Below, one piece after another: positions 32,626 to 41,831 of a stretch of 64,000 bases of DNA; positions within the stretch are counted from its first letter, which is position 1, and every line of letters begins with the position of its first letter. Both the position numbers and the translations under genes were made by a program. Location: NCBI GenBank assembly GCA_024404815.1, contig JAKSPL010000002.1, positions 1-64,000 of the forward strand. Reading direction: 5' to 3'. Under the pieces are notes generated by a model that was not told where the DNA came from, made no database searches, and was given only the letters and a program-made list of their open reading frames with translations. Origin of the DNA: Oscillospiraceae bacterium (lineage in GTDB: Bacteria > Bacillota > Clostridia > Oscillospirales > Ruminococcaceae).

Positions 32626-33885
32626 ATGCGTACACGTTTTTCACACAGACTGCTGGCAGGATTTACAACTGCTGCGGTGTTCTGCGGCTGCATGGGGTTT
32701 GGGAGCAGAAATGCAATTCTTTCGCTCGGCTTGTCCGATTTCCGTGCAAGTGCTGCGGTTTCTTCCAGTCTGATGATGGGCGATGTCAATTTCGACGGCA
32801 TTGTGAACGCGGATGATTCCTGCGTGATATTGTATCACTATCTGTCGGATATGATGGGAATACCTGATTATCTGCTGGATGAACTGCAGCAGAAACTCGC
32901 TGATGTCGATCATGACGCGGAAATCGACTGTGATGACGCCGGTACGGTACTCTATCACTATGTCGAAAGCATTGTCGGCATGGCATCGGAATGGGAAACC
33001 TATTCTTCGACATATCCTGTCGGACGCAATCCGCTGGAAAACACAACCACCACAACTACACCTGTGAATTCGCCTGAATTTACACTCGGTACTTTGCAGG
33101 TCACGCTGGGCGCGGATGCCAATACGGCGGACAAACTCTATGGTACGCCGTCAGAGGTCTTACAGGAGACCTATGGCAGCTACACGCTCAACTACCGCAT
33201 TTACCGCGCAGATTCTGCGGATATGACCATTGTGATGACCGATGACAGCAAGATCGTCGGCGCATTTCAGATGGCGGACAAATGGAGCACCAAGCTGACA
33301 GGTGAACCGAAGAAAACTGTGGAACCCAAGAAATCTGTATGGATCCGCTATGAATATGACAAGCAGGCGACCGTCACCGAATGCTATGACCGTTTGGGAA
33401 GCAATGCGCTGTACGGTGTACTGGTCATGAAAAACGGCTATACGGTGAATTTCTCCGAAAAGAGCAATCTGAACGATTTTTCGACCGCATCGAAGCTCTG
33501 CTGGTATGTGACCAATGCGCTGCGTGCAAAGCACAATCAGCGTTCGCTCTACTGGCATGAAGGCGCAGCGGACTGCGCGAAAGAACACAGCATCGACATG
33601 GCGACAAACGGATTTATGGACCACCACAGCACAGACGGTCTGCAATTCACAGATCGTCTGGAAAATCACGGTATCAACTGGAAAACGGCAGGCGAAAATG
33701 TCGATCAGAATTACCCGAATGTATTTCTGGCAGTCAACGGCTGGTATAATTCTGCGACCGGTCACCGTGACAATATGCTCGATCCTGCATTCCGCGGAAT
33801 GGGCGCAGGTTTCGCATATTCGTGGGATTCGCAGCGCGGCACCTACGGCACACAGGACTTCTTCGCCCAGTTTGGCGATGCATAA
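32626..33885 (+). CDS. Secreted dockerin protein with CAP (SCP/PR-1) domain
   Basis: 419-residue exported protein. Signal peptide about 1-43; dockerin-like module about 50-117 with two calcium-loop repeats (GDVNFDGIVNADDSCVILYHYL and DVDHDAEIDCDDAGTVLYHYV) separated by a longer linker than usual; Thr-rich linker about 137-146; a CAP-associated domain about 150-285 (LGTLQVTLGADA, VVLMKNGYTVNF-like strands); and a C-terminal CAP domain about 300-418 with HNQRSLYWHEGAADCAKEHS, MDHHSTDG, TAGENV and GHRDNMLDPAFRGMGAG. CAP proteins bind or modify small ligands or act as proteases; a function here is not known. Dockerin attachment would put it on the cellulosome. The SD (AAAGGGG) is about 11 nt from the ATG. 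Confidence 0.82.
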   Translation: MRTRFSHRLLAGFTTAAVFCGCMGFGSRNAILSLGLSDFRASAAVSSSLMMGDVNFDGIVNADDSCVILYHYLSDMMGIPDYLLDELQQKLADVDHDAEIDCDDAGTVLYHYVESIVGMASEWETYSSTYPVGRNPLENTTTTTTPVNSPEFTLGTLQVTLGADANTADKLYGTPSEVLQETYGSYTLNYRIYRADSADMTIVMTDDSKIVGAFQMADKWSTKLTGEPKKTVEPKKSVWIRYEYDKQATVTECYDRLGSNALYGVLVMKNGYTVNFSEKSNLNDFSTASKLCWYVTNALRAKHNQRSLYWHEGAADCAKEHSIDMATNGFMDHHSTDGLQFTDRLENHGINWKTAGENVDQNYPNVFLAVNGWYNSATGHRDNMLDPAFRGMGAGFAYSWDSQRGTYGTQDFFAQFGDA

Positions 33886-33909
33886 TATGCAGAAAACAAT
33901 GTATAATAT

Positions 33910-33979
33910 ACATGAATATTCGTGTTTTATGCAGGAATATGCAAAAAAGCCTTGACAAATCGGAAAAGGCGTGTATAAT
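33910..33979 (+). promoter_or_regulatory. argG promoter with upstream ArgR-like palindromes
   Basis: TTGACA (33952-33957) and TATAAT (33974-33979), 16-bp spacer. Upstream are two operator-like inverted repeats: ACATGAATATTCGTGT at 33910-33925 (one pyrimidine/purine deviation) and TGCAGGAATATGCA at 33930-33943. The TGAATATTC core resembles ArgR/AhrC boxes. The leader also holds a hairpin (GCACT with AGTGC) before the start. Confidence 0.6.
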
Positions 33980-34057
33980 AGAATATAGTAAACATATCGG
34001 AAGCACTTCGGACGCAGGTTCGGAGTGCCTCCCGATTTTAGAAAGGAATTATTGATT

Positions 34058-35293
34058 ATGGCTGACAAGAAAATCCCGAAGAAAATCGTACTTGCGTATT
34101 CCGGCGGTCTGGATACTTCTATCATCATTCCGTGGCTGAAGGAAACCTATCCCGGCTGCGAAGTTATCGCTGTTTCCGGTGATGTCGGACAGGGCACAGA
34201 ACTGGACGGTCTGGAAGAAAAGGCTCTGAAGACCGGCGCATCCAAGCTCTATATCGAAGACCTGACCGATGAATTCATTACCGACTATGTATTCCCGACT
34301 GTCAAGGCAGGTGCTGTCTATGAGGGCAAATATCTGCTGGGTACTTCCTTTGCTCGCCCGATCATCGCAAAGCGTATCGCTGAGATCGCGATCAAGGAAG
34401 GCGCAGATGCCATCTGCCACGGCTGCACCGGCAAGGGTAATGACCAGGTTCGTTTTGAACTGACCATCAAGGCGATCTGCCCGGATATGCAGATCATCGC
34501 ACCGTGGAGAATCTGGGATATCAAGTCCCGTGACGAGGAGATCGACTATGCGGAAGCACACAACATTCCGCTGAAAATTTCCCGTGAGACCAACTATTCC
34601 AAGGACAAGAACCTCTGGCACATCTCCCACGAAGGTCTTGACCTCGAAGATCCGGCAAATGAACCGCAGTACAACAAGCCCGGCTTCCTCGAACTCGGCG
34701 TATCTCCCGAGCAGGCTCCCGACACCCCCACCTATGTCACCATCGACTTTGAAAAGGGCGTGCCTGTTGCAGTTGACGGCGTGAAGATGAAGGGCAGCGA
34801 TATCGTTCGTAAGCTCAACGAACTCGGCGGCGCAAACGGCATCGGTATCACCGATATCGTCGAGAACCGTCTGGTCGGCATGAAGAGCCGCGGCGTTTAT
34901 GAAACTCCCGGCGGCACCATTCTGTACTATGCACATGACGCACTCGAAACCATCTGTATTGACAAGGCAACTGCACGTATGAAGCAGCAGATCGCGATCC
35001 AGTATGCGGACATCGTATACAACGGTCAGTGGTTTACTCCTCTGCGTGAGGCTTTGGACGCTTTTGTGGACAGCACCCAGAGAACAGTCAACGGTACGGT
35101 AAAACTGAAGCTCTATAAGGGCAACATCATTACCGCAGGTCTGACCTCTCCCGACACCCTCTATGATGAGGAAGTCGCAACCTTCGATGAGGATGATGTT
35201 TACGACCAGAAGGACAGCGCAGGCTTCATTAACCTGTTCGGTCTGCCCATCAAGGTCAAGGCAAAGCTCGACCAGAAGCGCAAGAACGGCTGA
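34058..35293 (+). CDS. argG: Argininosuccinate synthase
   Basis: 411-residue cytoplasmic enzyme joining citrulline and aspartate with ATP. ATP-binding PP-loop [19 protein letters not shown] near residue 10; [68 protein letters not shown]. Full length and intact. ATG 34058 follows GAAAGG. Opens the arginine cluster and precedes argH, with a small unknown gene between them. Upstream palindromes suggest arginine-dependent repression. Confidence 0.95.
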   Translation: MADKKIPKKIVLAYSGGLDTSIIIPWLKETYPGCEVIAVSGDVGQGTELDGLEEKALKTGASKLYIEDLTDEFITDYVFPTVKAGAVYEGKYLLGTSFARPIIAKRIAEIAIKEGADAICHGCTGKGNDQVRFELTIKAICPDMQIIAPWRIWDIKSRDEEIDYAEAHNIPLKISRETNYSKDKNLWHISHEGLDLEDPANEPQYNKPGFLELGVSPEQAPDTPTYVTIDFEKGVPVAVDGVKMKGSDIVRKLNELGGANGIGITDIVENRLVGMKSRGVYETPGGTILYYAHDALETICIDKATARMKQQIAIQYADIVYNGQWFTPLREALDAFVDSTQRTVNGTVKLKLYKGNIITAGLTSPDTLYDEEVATFDEDDVYDQKDSAGFINLFGLPIKVKAKLDQKRKNG

Positions 35294-35316
35294 TTTTTTG
35301 ACTCTGTATCAGAATC

Positions 35317-35350
35317 GGGGCGGCTGAATGCAGTCGCCCCCTGTCTGTTT
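35317..35350 (+). terminator. Weak terminator-like hairpin after argG
   Basis: GGGGCGGCT pairs with AGTCGCCCC (one wobble); the following U-tract is interrupted (ctgtctgtttatttt). It may allow partial readthrough to the downstream arginine genes. Confidence 0.5.
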
Positions 35351-35377
35351 ATTTTGATTTGGAACGGAGGAATTATT

Positions 35378-35602
35378 ATGTACGATGATCTGAAAAATAT
35401 CAAACAGAACGGTGCTCTTCTTGTGGGCTATTCGCCATCCTCAGATGCGTATATTGCTTATGAGATGATCCCGGGCGGAAACATGGGATGGAACCCCGGT
35501 GTCCGTTATTATTCCACCAGCAAGGATGCTTATGACCATTGGAATGATCCCGGCTTTGAGCCGAGAAGTCATGTGTCTCATATTTGTGACGAAAGGCCAT
35601 AA
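35378..35602 (+). CDS. Small unknown protein within arginine cluster
   Basis: 74-residue protein of unknown function, rich in Tyr, Asp and Gly (MYDDLKNIKQNGALLVGYSP at the start; later MIPGGNMGWNPGVRYYSTS). It has no signal peptide or membrane segment and no motif that I recognise. A strong CGGAGG lies 7 nt before ATG 35378, which is good support for translation. It stands between argG and argH on the same strand. Confidence 0.65.
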   Translation: MYDDLKNIKQNGALLVGYSPSSDAYIAYEMIPGGNMGWNPGVRYYSTSKDAYDHWNDPGFEPRSHVSHICDERP

Positions 35603-35671
35603 GGCTGCATCGGAACCCAAAGCGAAGCACGAATGAAGAAAACCAAGCCGAATGGAGAAAGGCAAAATATT

Positions 35672-37057
35672 ATGGCTAAAATGTGGGCAGGAAGATTCTC
35701 AAAGGAAGTGGACGAAACAGTCAATGCGTTCAATTCCTCTATCTCATTTGACGGCAGAATGTATGCGCAGGATATTCGTGGCAGCATCGCTCACGCAACG
35801 ATGCTCGGCGACTGCGGCATCATCCCTGCGGAGGACAAGGAGAAGATCATCAGCGGATTGCAGGGCATTCTTGCAGACCTCGAAGCAGGCACGCTGTTGA
35901 TGGACCCCACCGCGGAGGACATTCATATGTTCGTCGAGGCGGAACTGACCAAGCGCATCGGCGATGCAGGCAAGCGTCTGCACACGGCACGCTCCCGAAA
36001 CGATCAGGTCGCGCTCGATGTTCGTCTGTATCTGCGCGATGAGATCACCGAGATCCGAAAACTGCTGCTGTCGCTGCTGAAAACGCTGACGAAGCTTGCC
36101 GCAGAGCATACCGAAACAATTATGCCCGGCTATACGCATTTGCAGCGCGCACAGCCCGTGACGCTTGCCCATCATTTGCTGGCATATGTCTGGATGCTCC
36201 TGCGCGATGACAGCCGACTGGCTGATACTGCAAAGCGCATGAATTATTGTCCGCTCGGCGCAGGTGCTCTTGCAGGCACGACCTACCCGATCAACCGCAA
36301 GCAGACCGCGTCTTTGCTGGGATTTGATGCACCTGTTGCAAATTCCCTCGATGCGGTTTCTGACCGTGACTTCTGCGTGGAGCTTGCGAATGCACTTTCT
36401 TTGCTGATGGTGCATTTGTCCCGTTTCTCCGAGGAGATCATCCTCTGGTGCAGCTGGGAATTCAAGTTCATCGAGCTGGACGATGCCTATGCAACAGGTT
36501 CTTCCATCATGCCGCAGAAGAAAAACCCTGATGTCACGGAGCTGATCCGCGGCAAGACGGGCAGAGTCATCGGTGACCTGACCACACTGCTTTCGATGCT
36601 CAAAGGCATTCCGCTTGCATATAATAAGGATATGCAGGAGGACAAGGAAGCGATCTTTGATGCGATCGACCAGGCGAAACTCTGCATCAAGACCTTTGAT
36701 CCGATGCTGGCAACCATGCGCGTCAACAAGGAAAAGATGCGTGCGGCGGCGGCACAGGGCTTTATCAATGCAACGGACTGTGCAGATTATCTCGTGAAAA
36801 AAGGTTTGCCGTTCCGTGACGCCTACAAGATTACAGGCGGACTGGTCGCACGCTGCATTCAGGACGGCTGTACGCTGGAAACCCTGCCGCTGGAAGTCTA
36901 CAAGGAAGCAGCACCGCAGTTCGATGAGGATGTCTATCAGGCGATCGCACTCGAAACCTGCTTGAACGGCAGAATTTCGGAGGGCGGCCCGTCTGCACAG
37001 GCAGTCAAAGAACAGCTTGCACTTGCAAACGCCGCGATCGAGGAAATCAAGCTATGA
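35672..37057 (+). CDS. argH: Argininosuccinate lyase
   Basis: 461-residue lyase of the fumarase/aspartase superfamily that splits argininosuccinate to arginine and fumarate. Signatures: WAGRFSKEVDE at the N-terminus, DIHMFVEAEL, LHTARSRNDQVALD, PGYTHLQRAQPVTLAHH and the superfamily signature GSSIMPQKKNPD with the catalytic Ser loop. ATG 35672 follows GGAGAAAGG. The stop overlaps the start of the next small gene (ATGA at 37054-37057). Confidence 0.95.
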   Translation: MAKMWAGRFSKEVDETVNAFNSSISFDGRMYAQDIRGSIAHATMLGDCGIIPAEDKEKIISGLQGILADLEAGTLLMDPTAEDIHMFVEAELTKRIGDAGKRLHTARSRNDQVALDVRLYLRDEITEIRKLLLSLLKTLTKLAAEHTETIMPGYTHLQRAQPVTLAHHLLAYVWMLLRDDSRLADTAKRMNYCPLGAGALAGTTYPINRKQTASLLGFDAPVANSLDAVSDRDFCVELANALSLLMVHLSRFSEEIILWCSWEFKFIELDDAYATGSSIMPQKKNPDVTELIRGKTGRVIGDLTTLLSMLKGIPLAYNKDMQEDKEAIFDAIDQAKLCIKTFDPMLATMRVNKEKMRAAAAQGFINATDCADYLVKKGLPFRDAYKITGGLVARCIQDGCTLETLPLEVYKEAAPQFDEDVYQAIALETCLNGRISEGGPSAQAVKEQLALANAAIEEIKL

Positions 37058-37284
37058 GCAAGAAACGATTGATCTACATATTTTTTGTATCATTGGTGGC
37101 GTTCGCCGTCTGGATTTTCGGCGAGGCGATCATTGTGTTCAACGGCTTGTCCATGACGATCGCGCGTGTCTGGATCGTATTGATTTTCGGTGCGGCGTGT
37201 GCATGGAGCGTTCGGCACTTCTACCGTGAGGACAAAAAAGCGAAAGAGGATGAGGAAAATGACAACTATAAAGGTGTATATTGA
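37054..37284 (+). CDS. Small two-helix membrane protein between argH and argC
   Basis: 76 residues. Two membrane segments (about 6-29, LIYIFFVSLVAFAVWIFGEAII, and about 36-54, ARVWIVLIFGAACAWSV) followed by a charged tail (REDKKAKEDEEND). It overlaps the argH stop by 4 bp and runs 26 bp into argC in another frame, so its translation is coupled to both. I do not recognise the family. Confidence 0.7.
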   Translation: MSKKRLIYIFFVSLVAFAVWIFGEAIIVFNGLSMTIARVWIVLIFGAACAWSVRHFYREDKKAKEDEENDNYKGVY

Positions 37285-38209
37285 CGGTCAGGCAGGCACA
37301 ACGGGCCTGAAATTGTTCGACCGCATCAAAAACCGCGAAGATATTGAATTACTGACGATCGACCCTGCAAAGCACCGCGACAATGCGGAGCGTGCGCGGC
37401 TCATCAACGAATCGGATGTGACATTCCTCTGCCTGCCCGATGCGGCATCCGTTGAGGCGGTGTCGTTTGTGGAAAATCCCAAGGTCCGCATCATTGACGC
37501 ATCGACCGCACACCGTACCAATCCCGACTGGGCATACGGCTTCCCTGAGCTTTCCGCGGCACACAGAGAGAAAATCGTGAACAGCAATCGTGTCGCTGTC
37601 CCCGGATGCTATGCGTCAGGTTTTCTGTCGCTGGTCTATCCGATGGTACAGAGCGGACTGCTGCCGAAAGATTATCCTGTGACCTGCCATGCGGTATCGG
37701 GATACAGCGGCGCAGGCAAAGGCGCGATCGCGGTGTATGAATCCGCAGACCGCCCCGAAGAATACGGCAGTCCCAGACAGTACGCACTCGGTCAGACGCA
37801 CAAGCATCTGCCTGAAATGCAGAAGATCTCGGGACTGGAATTCGCTCCGATGTTCAATCCGCTGGTCTGCGATTATTTCGCAGGCATGGTTGTTTCCGTG
37901 CCGCTGCACCGCCGTCTGCTGAACGGCAAGCCGTCGGTCGAGCAGGTACATGAAATGTTCGCAAAGCACTACGAGGGACAGCAGTTTGTCAAGGTACGAG
38001 CGATACAGGGCGAAGATGTGCTGGAAAACGGCTTCCTGCCTGCCAACACACTGGCTGGAACGAATATGCTGGAAATTTTCGTCTGCGGCAACGATGACCG
38101 CATTTTGCTTGCATCCCGTCTGGACAATCTCGGAAAAGGTGCGTCCGGTGCGGCACTCCAATGCTTCAACATCATGACCGGTGCGCCTGAGGAATCGGGA
38201 CTGGTTTAA
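37259..38209 (+). CDS. argC: N-acetyl-gamma-glutamyl-phosphate reductase, short type
   Basis: 316-residue NADPH-dependent reductase of the third arginine step. The N-terminal nucleotide fold begins KVYIDGQAGTTGLKLFDRI; the catalytic Cys is in VAVPGCYASGFL near residue 117; YSGAGKGAI, FAPMFNPLVCDYFAGM and the C-terminal NMLEIFVCGNDD follow. Length and motifs fit the shorter type 2 ArgC and not the ~345-residue type. GAGGA precedes ATG 37259. Overlaps the small membrane protein gene; argJ is 78 bp downstream. Confidence 0.92.
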   Translation: MTTIKVYIDGQAGTTGLKLFDRIKNREDIELLTIDPAKHRDNAERARLINESDVTFLCLPDAASVEAVSFVENPKVRIIDASTAHRTNPDWAYGFPELSAAHREKIVNSNRVAVPGCYASGFLSLVYPMVQSGLLPKDYPVTCHAVSGYSGAGKGAIAVYESADRPEEYGSPRQYALGQTHKHLPEMQKISGLEFAPMFNPLVCDYFAGMVVSVPLHRRLLNGKPSVEQVHEMFAKHYEGQQFVKVRAIQGEDVLENGFLPANTLAGTNMLEIFVCGNDDRILLASRLDNLGKGASGAALQCFNIMTGAPEESGLV

Positions 38210-38287
38210 GAGGTGTCTGCGGCGCATTGTCCCTTTGATCGCCGCTTGCAGGCAATGAAACATCCTATATAGAAAGGAAAAGAACCA

Positions 38288-39589
38288 ATGGAACTGAAAA
38301 GTTTTGACGGATACAAATTTGTAGACGGCGGCGTTTGTGCCGCAAAGGGCTTCAAGGCAAACGGTATCTGCTGCGGTCTGCGCCATCAGGCACTCACCGA
38401 GGAAACAGCGACCGAACAGAATCATGCTGCCAACGGTGTCACAGACGATGCACCGAAAAAGAACGACCTCGCGCTGATCGTATCCGATACGATGTGCAGC
38501 ACCGCCGCGATGTACACGACCAACAAGGTCAAAGGCGCACCGATTCAGGTCACAAAGCGCAATATTGCGGACGGTAAGGCACAGGCTGTCATCGTCAACT
38601 CGGTCAACGCCAATACCTGCAATGCAGACGGCGAGGAAAAGGCTGCTGCAATGTGCAAATTGGCAGCAGAGGCTCTGAATCTCAAAGATACCGACATCAT
38701 CGTTGCATCGACAGGTGTCATCGGACAGACCTTGCCGATCGAACCGATCGCAGCAGGACTCCCGAAGCTCGCAGAGGGACTCTCCTACGAGGGCAACTCC
38801 GAGGCGATGCACGCAATTATGACGACTGATACACGCGAAAAGGAAGTCGCTGTGGAATTTACAGTCGGCGGAAAGACCTGCCGTCTGGGCGGTATGCTCA
38901 AGGGCAGCGGCATGATCCATCCGAACATGGCGACCACGCTGACATTCCTGACGACCGACTGCGCGGTTTCTTCGGAGATGATCCGGAAAGCACTTCAGGC
39001 GGTTGTCCGTGTGACACTCAACCGCGTGTCCGTAGACGGCGATACCTCGACCAATGATATGGTCTGTGTGCTGGCAAACGGTCTGGCAGGCAATGCGGAG
39101 ATCAACGCAGAAAATGCGGATTATCAGGCATTCTGCGGCGCACTCCACGCAATTCTGCTGAACCTTGCAAGAATGTGTGCAGCAGACGGCGAGGGCGCGA
39201 CCAAGCTGGTCGAATGCACTGTCAGCAATGCTGATAACGAGGAACAGGCGGAGATCATTGCAAAGAGCGTCATTACATCCAGTCTGTTCAAGGCTGCAAT
39301 GTTCGGCGCAGATGCCAACTGGGGCAGAATCGCCTGCGCAATGGGATATTCGGGTGCAGAATACGATGTCAGCAAGGTCGATGTGGAACTTGCATCCAAA
39401 AAGGGCAAAATTGCAGTTGCAAAGCAGGGTTACGGCATCCCGTTCTCGGAGGATGACGCAAAGAAGATCCTCTTGGAGGACGAGATTCAGGTGCTGATCT
39501 CTCTGGGCAGCGGCGATAAGACCGTGACTGCTTGGGGATGCGACCTGACCTACGAATATGTAAAGATCAACGGAGATTACAGAAGCTGA
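38288..39589 (+). CDS. argJ: Bifunctional glutamate N-acetyltransferase/ornithine acetyltransferase
   Basis: 433-residue ArgJ, which transfers acetyl from N-acetylornithine to glutamate and so recycles the acetyl group. The self-cleavage site is present in KGSGMIHPNMATTLTFLTTD, where Thr becomes the nucleophile of the beta subunit; VNSVNANTCNA, ASTGVIGQTLP, STNDMVCVLANG and GADANWGRIACAMGYSG are other family blocks. Residues about 32-60 contain an extra ~25-residue insert (ALTEETATEQNHAANGVTDD and onward) between CCGLR and DLALIVSD that standard ArgJ lacks. AGAAAGG precedes the ATG. Presence of ArgJ explains why no argA is needed. Confidence 0.94.
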   Translation: MELKSFDGYKFVDGGVCAAKGFKANGICCGLRHQALTEETATEQNHAANGVTDDAPKKNDLALIVSDTMCSTAAMYTTNKVKGAPIQVTKRNIADGKAQAVIVNSVNANTCNADGEEKAAAMCKLAAEALNLKDTDIIVASTGVIGQTLPIEPIAAGLPKLAEGLSYEGNSEAMHAIMTTDTREKEVAVEFTVGGKTCRLGGMLKGSGMIHPNMATTLTFLTTDCAVSSEMIRKALQAVVRVTLNRVSVDGDTSTNDMVCVLANGLAGNAEINAENADYQAFCGALHAILLNLARMCAADGEGATKLVECTVSNADNEEQAEIIAKSVITSSLFKAAMFGADANWGRIACAMGYSGAEYDVSKVDVELASKKGKIAVAKQGYGIPFSEDDAKKILLEDEIQVLISLGSGDKTVTAWGCDLTYEYVKINGDYRS

Positions 39590-39646
39590 AACGCTCGTAT
39601 TTCCGAATGATTTGAAATTTGTCAGACTGTATAAAAAGGAGCTTGT

Positions 39647-40534
39647 ATGCAGAATATGGAAATCCCCGAAAATATTTCAACGCAAATCCGCTCGCAGGTG
39701 CTGATTGATGCCCTGCCGTATATTCAGCGTTACAATCAGAAGATCATTGTCGTGAAGTACGGCGGAAACGCCATGACCAACGAAGCACTGAAAGAATGTG
39801 TCATGAGTGACATTGTGCTGCTGTCGCTGGTCGGCATCCGCGTGGTGCTGGTACACGGCGGCGGCCCTGAGATCAGCGATATGCTCGGACGTTTGAATAT
39901 CGAAAGCAAATTCATCGGGGGACTGCGGTACACCGATGCAGAAACCGCGGATGTTGTCCGCATGGTGCTGGCAGGCAAGGTCAACAAGGAACTTGTATCT
40001 CACCTGACCAGACATTCGGGCGAGGCACTCGGATTGAGTGGTATTGACGGTGCGCTTTTGCAGGCGAAGAAAAAGGAATCGAAGCCTGATCTTGGTCTGG
40101 TCGGCGAGATCACAGGTGTCAACACAAAACCGATCCTGACTGCATTGGACAATGGCTATATCCCCGTCATTGCGACGGTTGCCTGCGGACCCGACGGACA
40201 GGTGTACAACGTCAACGCGGACACCGCTGCTGCTGCGATCGCTGCGGCACTCGGTGCGGAAAACCTCATTCTGATGACGGATATTGCAGGTCTGCTCCGT
40301 GATAAAAACGACCCGTCTACGCTGATTCCGTCTGTCAATATCAGCGAGGTGCAGAACCTCAAACGACAGGGAATTATTTCGGGCGGCATGATCCCGAAAA
40401 TCGACTGCTGTGTCGAAGCCATTCGCCGCGGCGTCAAAAAAGCTGTCATCATCGACGGCAGAGTACCGCACTCCATTCTCGTAGAAATTTGCAGCAATGA
40501 GGGTGTCGGCACACAGTTTCTTAGTGTATACTAA
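39647..40534 (+). CDS. argB: Acetylglutamate kinase
   Basis: 295-residue amino-acid kinase that phosphorylates N-acetylglutamate, usually the feedback-controlled step. Motifs: IIVVKYGGNAM (phosphate-binding), LVHGGGPEISDML, FIGGLRYTD, NVNADTAAAAIAAAL, LILMTDIAGLL and the C-terminal GGMIPKIDCCVEAI. The N-terminal helix that mediates arginine-sensitive hexamer formation appears present (ISTQIRSQVLIDALPYIQRY), so arginine inhibition is plausible. AAGGAG is about 6 nt before the ATG. Confidence 0.95.
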   Translation: MQNMEIPENISTQIRSQVLIDALPYIQRYNQKIIVVKYGGNAMTNEALKECVMSDIVLLSLVGIRVVLVHGGGPEISDMLGRLNIESKFIGGLRYTDAETADVVRMVLAGKVNKELVSHLTRHSGEALGLSGIDGALLQAKKKESKPDLGLVGEITGVNTKPILTALDNGYIPVIATVACGPDGQVYNVNADTAAAAIAAALGAENLILMTDIAGLLRDKNDPSTLIPSVNISEVQNLKRQGIISGGMIPKIDCCVEAIRRGVKKAVIIDGRVPHSILVEICSNEGVGTQFLSVY

Positions 40535-40579
40535 TTGACAAATTCGGTGTATTCTTTTACCATATTCATAAATTATCCC

Positions 40580-40608
40580 TTGATTTTCAGAACACAGTTT
40601 GATATAAT
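40580..40608 (+). promoter_or_regulatory. Promoter-like sequence overlapping argD ribosome binding site
   Basis: TTGATT (40580-40585) and TATAAT (40603-40608), 17-bp spacer. A transcript starting about 7 bp on would begin inside the AAGGAGGGG that serves argD, so use of this promoter would compromise translation. It may be fortuitous. Confidence 0.35.
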
Positions 40609-40628
40609 AATGAAGGAGGGGAATCCCC

Positions 40629-41795
40629 TTGAATACCATTGAAATTTCTGAAAAATATTTAATGAAAACCTATGGCCGCCAGCCGATGGCTGCCGCATCC
40701 GGTCAGAATTGTGTCTGTACCGATGAGGACGGCAAGCAGTATATCGACTTCGGCAGCGGTATCGGTACCAACAGTCTGGGCTACTGCAACGATGCTTGGG
40801 CAGATGCAGTATGCAAGCAGGTACGGAAAATCCAGCACACCAGTAATTACTATTATACCGATGTGCAGGCGGCATTCGTCCAAAAACTCTGCGGCATCAC
40901 AGGCTATCAGAAAGCGTTTCTCGGCAATTCGGGCGCAGAAGCCAATGAATGTGCCATCAAGCTGGCAAGAAAGTACAGCTTCGATAAATACGGCGAGGGC
41001 CGCGGCACGATCATCACCCTGAAAAACAGCTTCCACGGCAGAACCATGATGACGCTGACTGCGACAGGACAGGATGTGTTCCACAATTACTTCTTCCCGT
41101 TCCCGACAGGCTTTGCGTATGCAGAAGCGAACAATCTGGATGATCTCAAATCCAAGCTGGACGGTACGGTCTGTGCAGTCATGATGGAGATGATCCAGGG
41201 CGAGGGCGGTGTCTGTGCGATGGAAAAGGAATTCGTACAGGCGGCTGCAAAGCTCTGCGAGGAAAATGACATTCTGTTTATCGTGGACGAAGTACAGACG
41301 GGTGTCGGCAGAACCGGTACATTTTTGGCATCCGAACAGTTCGGTGTGCATCCGAATGTCACCACGCTCGCAAAGGGCTTGGGCGGCGGACTTCCGATCG
41401 GCTGCTGTCTGGCAGACGAGAAGTGCGCGGAGGTCATGGGACCGAGCAGCCACGGCTCAACGTTCGGCGGAAACCCTGTGGTCTGTGCAGGTGCGCTGGC
41501 GGTGCTTGAACAGGTTTCGGCAGAAGGATTCCTTGAAAAAGTACAGCAAAAAGCAGCGTATATCCGCGAGGCAGTCGCAAAATGCAGCGATGTTGCCGCA
41601 GTGACAGGCTTGGGATTGATGATCGGCATTGCGCTCAAAACCAAGGATGCCCATGATGTCATGGACAAGGCACGCGAAAACGGTCTGCTGATCCTGACCG
41701 CAAAGGAAAAGGTCAGACTGCTGCCGCCGCTGACGATTTCACAGGAAGAGATCGAAAAAGGCTTGAAAATTCTGCTCCCGCTGCTGGAAAATTGA
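40629..41795 (+). CDS. argD: Acetylornithine aminotransferase
   Basis: 388-residue class III PLP aminotransferase converting N-acetylglutamate semialdehyde to N-acetylornithine. Motifs: DFGSGIGTNSLGYCN, FLGNSGAEANECAIKLAR, FHGRTMMTLTATGQ, VMMEMIQGEGGV, FIVDEVQTGVGRTG, and the PLP lysine in TLAKGLGGGLPIG; HGSTFGGNPVVCAG closes the site. The start is TTG 40629, 8 nt after AAGGAGGGG; the next ATG (codon 12) has no binding site. Sits between argB and a small unknown gene. Confidence 0.93.
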   Translation: MNTIEISEKYLMKTYGRQPMAAASGQNCVCTDEDGKQYIDFGSGIGTNSLGYCNDAWADAVCKQVRKIQHTSNYYYTDVQAAFVQKLCGITGYQKAFLGNSGAEANECAIKLARKYSFDKYGEGRGTIITLKNSFHGRTMMTLTATGQDVFHNYFFPFPTGFAYAEANNLDDLKSKLDGTVCAVMMEMIQGEGGVCAMEKEFVQAAAKLCEENDILFIVDEVQTGVGRTGTFLASEQFGVHPNVTTLAKGLGGGLPIGCCLADEKCAEVMGPSSHGSTFGGNPVVCAGALAVLEQVSAEGFLEKVQQKAAYIREAVAKCSDVAAVTGLGLMIGIALKTKDAHDVMDKARENGLLILTAKEKVRLLPPLTISQEEIEKGLKILLPLLEN

Positions 41796-41831
41796 TTTTC
41801 AAAATTATCAAAGCAAAAGAGGTGCGTCACT

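Noticed and set aside
37616..39148. 510-codon minus-strand frame opposite argC/argJ
   Set aside because: Shadow of well-supported argC and argJ; no start signal and unlikely composition.
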